From the NCBI RefSeq assembly GCF_903181435.1, contig NZ_CAEUHO010000001.1, positions 2,232,001 to 2,296,000 on the forward strand: a stretch of 64,000 nucleotides of DNA, given 5' to 3'. Origin of the DNA: Bacteroides acidifaciens. Lineage in GTDB: Bacteria > Bacteroidota > Bacteroidia > Bacteroidales > Bacteroidaceae. Within the stretch, counting starts at the first letter, position 1. Every line of letters begins with the position of its first letter. The position numbers and the translations under genes were made by a program. Shown here one piece after another: positions 60,172 to 64,000 of the stretch. The notes under the pieces were generated by a model. It searched no databases, was not told the origin of the DNA, and saw nothing but the letters and a program-made list of their open reading frames with translations.

Positions 60172-61440
60172 TTAGTCGATGCGCCTTGTGCGCTTCTTTT
60201 TCTTCTTTCTCTTTTGGCGGGCGGTGTCCTGCGGCTCGTCACCGCCTGATGCACCGCCGCCCAGCAAACCGCCGAAAGCACCCAGCACGGAAGCCACGCC
60301 CGAAACGATGTCGGCTTTCGGCGTGAAGCCCTGCTGTTCCTGATGCGTGGGCTGGTCTTGCTGCGGTGCTGCCACTTCGGGCTGGTGTATCTTTCCGGTT
60401 TCGCCCGAAAAACGTTCGTTGAACACGTTCGCCGAATACTCCTTGCCCAAGCGTGAACCGTTCAGCACCACCCGGCTGTCATGGTCGATGAACGTAACGC
60501 CATAGATGCGCCCGCTGTCGTTCTGACGGAATACCACGTCAATGCCCCGCTTCCTTAGCTGCTGTTCCAGTTCCTTGCGGCTGTGGGCGGTCTGCATGGC
60601 ATTGGCTACAATCTTCCGGGTGCGTTCTTTCAATTTCCCGTTCTTGATTGCTTCGCCCGATTTCTCCATTCTGCGCTGCACCGCTTCATAACCTACCGAC
60701 TTGCCGATGCGGGAAGCCTTTACCGGGTTGCCTGTCTTTTCGCCCTTGTCGTTCATGGCGGAATAGACAATGCCCTGATAGGGCTTGCCGTTTATCTCGC
60801 CTTTGACTTCCTCGGCGCACACGTTGTAAGCGGCAAGCAAAGCCTTATATTCCCCGAACGACTGGAAGCGGTAGCCGTAACAAGCCGCTTTCACGGTGTT
60901 GCCGATTTGGTGCTTCACGTCCCCGGCGGCATAGTCCACCTTTTTAAGTTCCGGACGTTCGGCACGTTCCTTCCGCTCTGCCGGGTGCAGCCCGTATTTC
61001 TTTTCCAGTTCACGGGTGATTTGCTTGCTGCGCCGATGCTCGAACCTGTCATTCAGCGGTCTGCCGTTCTCGTCCACCCGCAACCCCACGATGTGGATAT
61101 GGTGGCGGTCGATGTCGGTATGCTTGTACACCAAATAAGGCTGGTCGCCATAGCCCAACTTCCGCATATACTCCCGTGCGATGTCGGAAAGCTGCTGGTC
61201 GGTCAGCACGTCTTCCGGGTGCGGGTTTATGGAAATATGAAGTATCGGCTTCTTGGTGGAAAGCTGGACGGGCATCTGCATTTCAAAGCTGCGCATACAC
61301 TCGCCGATAGAGAAATTCCCGTCCTCGCCCAACAGCATCCGGTTGGAGAAAAGCACCTTTGCTTCCTCGCTGTCCACCTTGTTTTGGTTGTACGCCAGTG
61401 CGCCGAACATATTGCCGCCCGTGCTTATTTTGGCAACCAT
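60172..61440 (-). CDS. mobB: Relaxase MobB
   Basis: 422 residues from the ATG at 61440, preceded by AAGGAACT; an in-frame ATG at 61452 is less well placed. The relaxase domain (PF03432 type) has the metal-binding histidine motif HTDIDRHHIHIVGL and an N-terminal MVAKISTGGNMFGALAYNQN, where the family's nicking Tyr lies. A basic low-complexity C-terminus (RQKRKKKKKRTRRID) may bind DNA. It nicks oriT to start transfer. It overlaps mobA by 16 bases. Confidence 0.9.
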   Translation of the reverse strand: MVAKISTGGNMFGALAYNQNKVDSEEAKVLFSNRMLLGEDGNFSIGECMRSFEMQMPVQLSTKKPILHISINPHPEDVLTDQQLSDIAREYMRKLGYGDQPYLVYKHTDIDRHHIHIVGLRVDENGRPLNDRFEHRRSKQITRELEKKYGLHPAERKERAERPELKKVDYAAGDVKHQIGNTVKAACYGYRFQSFGEYKALLAAYNVCAEEVKGEINGKPYQGIVYSAMNDKGEKTGNPVKASRIGKSVGYEAVQRRMEKSGEAIKNGKLKERTRKIVANAMQTAHSRKELEQQLRKRGIDVVFRQNDSGRIYGVTFIDHDSRVVLNGSRLGKEYSANVFNERFSGETGKIHQPEVAAPQQDQPTHQEQQGFTPKADIVSGVASVLGAFGGLLGGGASGGDEPQDTARQKRKKKKKRTRRID

Positions 61441-61847
61441 AGTTCCTTGCATTCATTGGTTAATGCAATAACTTGGCGGTTCAGTGCCGCCAGTTCGGTG
61501 GTCGCTTTCTCCAGTTTATAGAGAAAAGCCAGTGCCTTTTTCTCGGAAAAATTACTGTGCAACGCCTTTACCACTTGGTTGTAATTGACCGCCACGGCTC
61601 TGAATTGTGCATAAAATTCGGTCAGCCGGGCGCAATACTCGACCGCCGATTTGTCCACTTTCACCACCCGGAACGGCTCGCCGAACAACCGGGCGGCGAT
61701 GAAACGGGACTTGCTCGTAACGCCCGACTGCTCCCATTGCGAGAGGAAGCGGGCATTCTCCCGGTCGTTCAGGTAAAGGACATGGCGATGCTTCGCCGGG
61801 TCTGCGAGGGCGGGGCGACCGCCCTTGTTAGGTTTTCTTGTTTCCAT
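61425..61847 (-). CDS. mobA: Relaxosome accessory protein MobA
   Basis: 140 residues. A basic N-terminus (RKPNKGGRPALADPAKHR) is followed by a ribbon-helix-helix-like and a coiled-coil helical part (CARLTEFYAQFRAVAVNYNQ). This matches small MobA/MobC-type relaxosome proteins that bind oriT and help the relaxase. It is first gene of the mob operon, next to the putative oriT region. Confidence 0.85.
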   Translation of the reverse strand: METRKPNKGGRPALADPAKHRHVLYLNDRENARFLSQWEQSGVTSKSRFIAARLFGEPFRVVKVDKSAVEYCARLTEFYAQFRAVAVNYNQVVKALHSNFSEKKALAFLYKLEKATTELAALNRQVIALTNECKELWLPK

Positions 61848-61859
61848 GCTTCTTTGGAT

Positions 61860-62110
61860 TAAAAAATTACGACTTCGGAGTGATTTTTACCCCCGCAAGG
61901 GGCAAGGCGTTTTCAGGCACGGAAAACGGTTCTATGTGCCATAGAACACACCTTGCTATTTTCTGACGAAAATCGAAATCCGTCACGGACGGATTGGGGT
62001 TAGCGTGAAGCGGTAAACCCTGCCGTTCACCAGCCCGGTTTTACACCTGCGCCCCCGGCGGTTCGTTACTCCGCTGCAAAGTAACGGTGATTTATAATGC
62101 TGTAAAATAG
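61860..62110. other. Putative oriT region upstream of mobA
   Basis: 250 non-coding bases between mobA and the parA leader contain several inverted repeats. The clearest is GTTCTATG/CATAGAAC with a 3-base loop at 61929-61947; another is CCCC-gcaa-GGGG near 61892-61903. The position before mobA-mobB fits oriT. The nick site cannot be read. Confidence 0.45.
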
Positions 62111-62194
62111 GCAGTTGGTGGACAAATCGGGACAGCACAGGACAAATCGGGACAAGGTTTTCAGGGGACGTTTTTTCTCCCTTTTTTTGCATCG

Positions 62195-62400
62195 GATTTC
62201 AAGATTGAAAGCAAGATTGAAAGAAATATTCCAATCAGGAAAGAATGATTGAAAGCATGATTTCAAGAAAGCATGATTGCATTATTTCAATATTCCAAGA
62301 AAGCATGAAAGCAGGAAAACAAGATTGAAATAAAACAGTCTTTCAATATTTCAAGATTGCAATATGGAAACAAAGAAAGCTATATGGCTGGATTGATTGA
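62195..62400. repeat. Iteron-like repeats upstream of parA
   Basis: About 200 bases dominated by short recurring words: AAGATTGAAA (three times, e.g. 62201, 62213, 62320), AAGCATGA (several, e.g. 62253 and 62269), TTTCAATATT and ATATTCCAA. They could be partition-complex binding sites (parS-like), regulator sites or replication iterons. Confidence 0.5.
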
Positions 62401-62428
62401 AAGCAATAAATAAATCTATCAACCAATA

Positions 62429-63211
62429 ATGAACGAAAGCAATATGGAAAACGAGAAAACACCCCTTTATGTCGCCTTTTCCACCCAAAAGGGCGGGGTC
62501 GGCAAAACAACCTTTACCGTGCTGGCGGCGAGTTACCTCTACTATCTCAAAGGCTACGATGTGGCGGTGGTCGATTGCGACTACCCGCAACACTCCATTG
62601 CCGGAATGCGAAAGCGGGATGCCGAGCAGGTCGGGGCTGATGAAGATTACAAGCGCATGGCGTATGAACAGTTTACCCGGCTGGGGAAGAAAGCCTACCC
62701 GGTACTGTGCAGTTCACCCGAAAAGGCGATTGCAACGGCTGACGAACATATAGCCGCCGGACACGTGCTGGATATTGTCTTTTTCGACCTGCCCGGCACG
62801 GTGAACAGCGAGGGCGTGATAAACTCCCTTGCGGGCATGGACTACATCTTCACCCCCATTTCCGCCGACAAGGTGGTGCTGGAAAGCAGCCTGTCGTTCG
62901 CAATGGCTATCCAAAAACTACTGGTGAGGAATGAAGCCTGCCGACTTGCCGGGCTGTACCTCTTTTGGAATATGGTGGACGGGCGGGAGAAAACAGACCT
63001 TTACACCGCCTACGACAAGACGATTAAGGAACTGGAACTGCCACTGATGAAAACCTTTATCCCCGATACCAAACGCTACAAAAAGGAACTGGTGGCGGAT
63101 AAAAAGGCGGTGTTCCGCTCCACGCTCTTTCCCGCCAGCCGCCCGCTGGTAAGGGGAAGCAACTTGGAAGAACTGATAACCGAAATAGTGTACTACATCA
63201 AATTAAAATGA
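62429..63211 (+). CDS. parA: ParA-family ATPase
   Basis: 260 residues. The deviant Walker A motif is FSTQKGGVGKTTFTV and the next Asp motif is VAVVDCDYPQHSI; Walker B-like IVFFDLPGTVNSEGV follows. ParA proteins position DNA or large complexes. In Bacteroides integrative elements this gene precedes the transfer operon. It follows an iteron-like tract and leads into a gene cut by the second IS. Confidence 0.9.
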   Translation: MNESNMENEKTPLYVAFSTQKGGVGKTTFTVLAASYLYYLKGYDVAVVDCDYPQHSIAGMRKRDAEQVGADEDYKRMAYEQFTRLGKKAYPVLCSSPEKAIATADEHIAAGHVLDIVFFDLPGTVNSEGVINSLAGMDYIFTPISADKVVLESSLSFAMAIQKLLVRNEACRLAGLYLFWNMVDGREKTDLYTAYDKTIKELELPLMKTFIPDTKRYKKELVADKKAVFRSTLFPASRPLVRGSNLEELITEIVYYIKLK

Positions 63212-63212
63212 T

Positions 63213-63311
63213 ATGGCAAAGCAAAGCGGCGGGATGCTGGAAAATTTAAAGTCGATTGACCCACTATTATACTCTAAATTGACCCATCAAAAAAATATTA
63301 GATTTAAATAA
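63213..63311 (+). pseudogene. 5' end of the gene after parA, cut by IS21-family copy 2
   Basis: An ATG at 63213 gives MAKQSGGM before the IS end at 63238, then 24 IS-encoded residues and a stop. Only eight native codons remain on this side, so the gene cannot be identified. It starts one base after the parA stop, so was co-transcribed. Confidence 0.7.
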
Positions 63312-64000
63312 AGAAAAATGCATTTTAACCCGGGTCATTTTCAATTATAATAATCTACAATATATACTATTTCTTTTTAGCATTAATCTTTCTTACAGAA
63401 TCCCCGGTAAGTTCAATCTTGTGTGCTGTATGTACAATTCTGTCCAGGATTGCGTCAGCTACTGTAGGATCACCAATTGCATCATACCAGCTTTCGACAG
63501 GAAGTTGTGATGTTATTATGATTGATTTTAATCCGTGTCTGTCTTCTATTATTTCCATAAGGATTGACCTTTCCCTGGCATCCAGTCCTATAAGAAACAG
63601 ATCGTCAAGAATCAGCAGTTGACACTTTTCTATTTTTTTCATCTCAGATTCTATAGTGCCCTTGTTTTTGGCAATTTTAAGCTGTCCCATAAGCTTTGAC
63701 GCATTTGAATACAAAGTCTTTATTCCATTCTTACATGCCTCATATCCTATGGCTGAAGCTATATAGCTTTTACCTGTACCGGAGCTTCCCGTGATGAAAA
63801 CATTCTGTCCGTCTCTTATAAAATCAAGAGATGCAAGTCTCTCAAGCTGGTTACGGTCAAGGTTACGTTTTATGGTATAGTCTATTTTTTCCATATATGC
63901 CTTATATCTGAAGTTTGCAGACTTTATCAGTCTCTCAATGCTTACATTGCGTCTGTAATCATATTCGCTTTCAAGAAGCCATTTAAGAAACTCATCGTTT
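63238..64000 (-). mobile_element. IS21-family insertion sequence, copy 2 (runs off window)
   Basis: Starts TGGAAAATTTAAAGTCGATT like copy 1 and appears identical to it over the 763 visible bases, in the same orientation. The far end and any target duplication are outside the window. Confidence 0.92.
63367..64000 (-). CDS. istB: istB of IS21-family copy 2, partial
   Basis: The C-terminal 210 or so residues of IstB, identical by inspection to the copy at 31724 (Walker A TGSSGTGKSYIASAI). The N-terminus and istA lie beyond the window edge. Confidence 0.92.
   Translation of the reverse strand, partial: NDEFLKWLLESEYDYRRNVSIERLIKSANFRYKAYMEKIDYTIKRNLDRNQLERLASLDFIRDGQNVFITGSSGTGKSYIASAIGYEACKNGIKTLYSNASKLMGQLKIAKNKGTIESEMKKIEKCQLLILDDLFLIGLDARERSILMEIIEDRHGLKSIIITSQLPVESWYDAIGDPTVADAILDRIVHTAHKIELTGDSVRKINAKKK

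Larger units (their letters stand above)
37794..64000. mobile_element. Element B: mobilisable integrative element carrying cassette array (runs off window)
   Basis: Starts at the second att-like repeat and has the same backbone order as element A (cargo, rteC, excisionase-like, primase). It continues with topB, DUF3945, AbiE, mobC-mobB-mobA and parA. The backbone genes have clearly higher GC than the cargo. It should carry its own integrase, ArdA and att site beyond the window. A second IS21-family copy interrupts it at 63238. Confidence 0.6.

Noticed and set aside
62195..62400. Repeated words upstream of parA considered as CRISPR
   Set aside because: Words are 8-10 bases, irregularly spaced and overlapping; no uniform spacers.

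Overview
The window is from a Bacteroidota chromosome, almost certainly a gut Bacteroides. Promoters repeatedly match the Bacteroides -7 box TAnnTTTG. There are GH97 and GH28-type glycosidases with signal peptides, an RteC/MobABC/CTnDOT-style mobile element backbone and an IntDOT-like integrase. I cannot name the species from sequence alone.

Region 1 (1-22 kb) is mostly chromosomal. It holds a GH97 5' end, a PIN-domain toxin-antitoxin pair, an AraC regulator divergent from a D-mannonate oxidoreductase/dehydratase pair (hexuronate catabolism), and an AAA/PD-(D/E)XK protein. A scar follows in which an IS982-family transposase fragment abuts a frameshifted GH78 remnant. Next come a beta-helix glycosidase, a three-gene outer-membrane operon (DUF3575, OmpA-like, four-repeat beta-barrel), a heparinase II/III-family enzyme and a trimeric [FeFe] hydrogenase operon.

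Region 2 (21.9-26.2 kb) is an AT-rich accessory block. It starts with a structured RNA candidate, then a putative restriction nuclease and four unrecognised genes, and ends at tRNA-Ser(GGA).

Region 3 (26.3 kb to the window end) looks like two related integrative elements in tandem beside that tRNA. Their left ends share a 28-bp att-like sequence (27/28 identical) and a 15-bp-arm palindrome. Element A (about 26.29-37.79 kb) has AraC regulators, a CatA-like acetyltransferase, a QueG-like Fe-S protein, RteC, an excisionase-like protein and a primase truncated by an IS21-family element. After the IS come a DUF3873 remnant, ArdA, an ORF6N protein and an IntDOT-like integrase. Its transfer and mobilisation core is missing. 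Element B (about 37.79 kb onward) has the parallel order: cargo, RteC, excisionase-like, primase/helicase. It then continues with topoisomerase III, DUF3945, AbiE, MobC, MobB, MobA, ParA and a second, apparently identical IS21 copy.

The standout system is the cargo of element B (38.1-45.3 kb). A TetR-regulated XerD/IntI-like tyrosine recombinase is followed by eight AT-rich, co-directional single-gene cassettes. They are separated by seven attC-like sites of about 50 bp with covarying stems. One cassette appears to encode an Imm5-plus-YezG double immunity protein, and five encode small membrane proteins. This matches what I know of recombinase-associated acquired interbacterial defence (rAID) clusters of gut Bacteroidales: integron-like stores of orphan immunity genes against rivals' secreted toxins. 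A second structured RNA of the same family as the one at 21.9 kb lies after the primase of element B.
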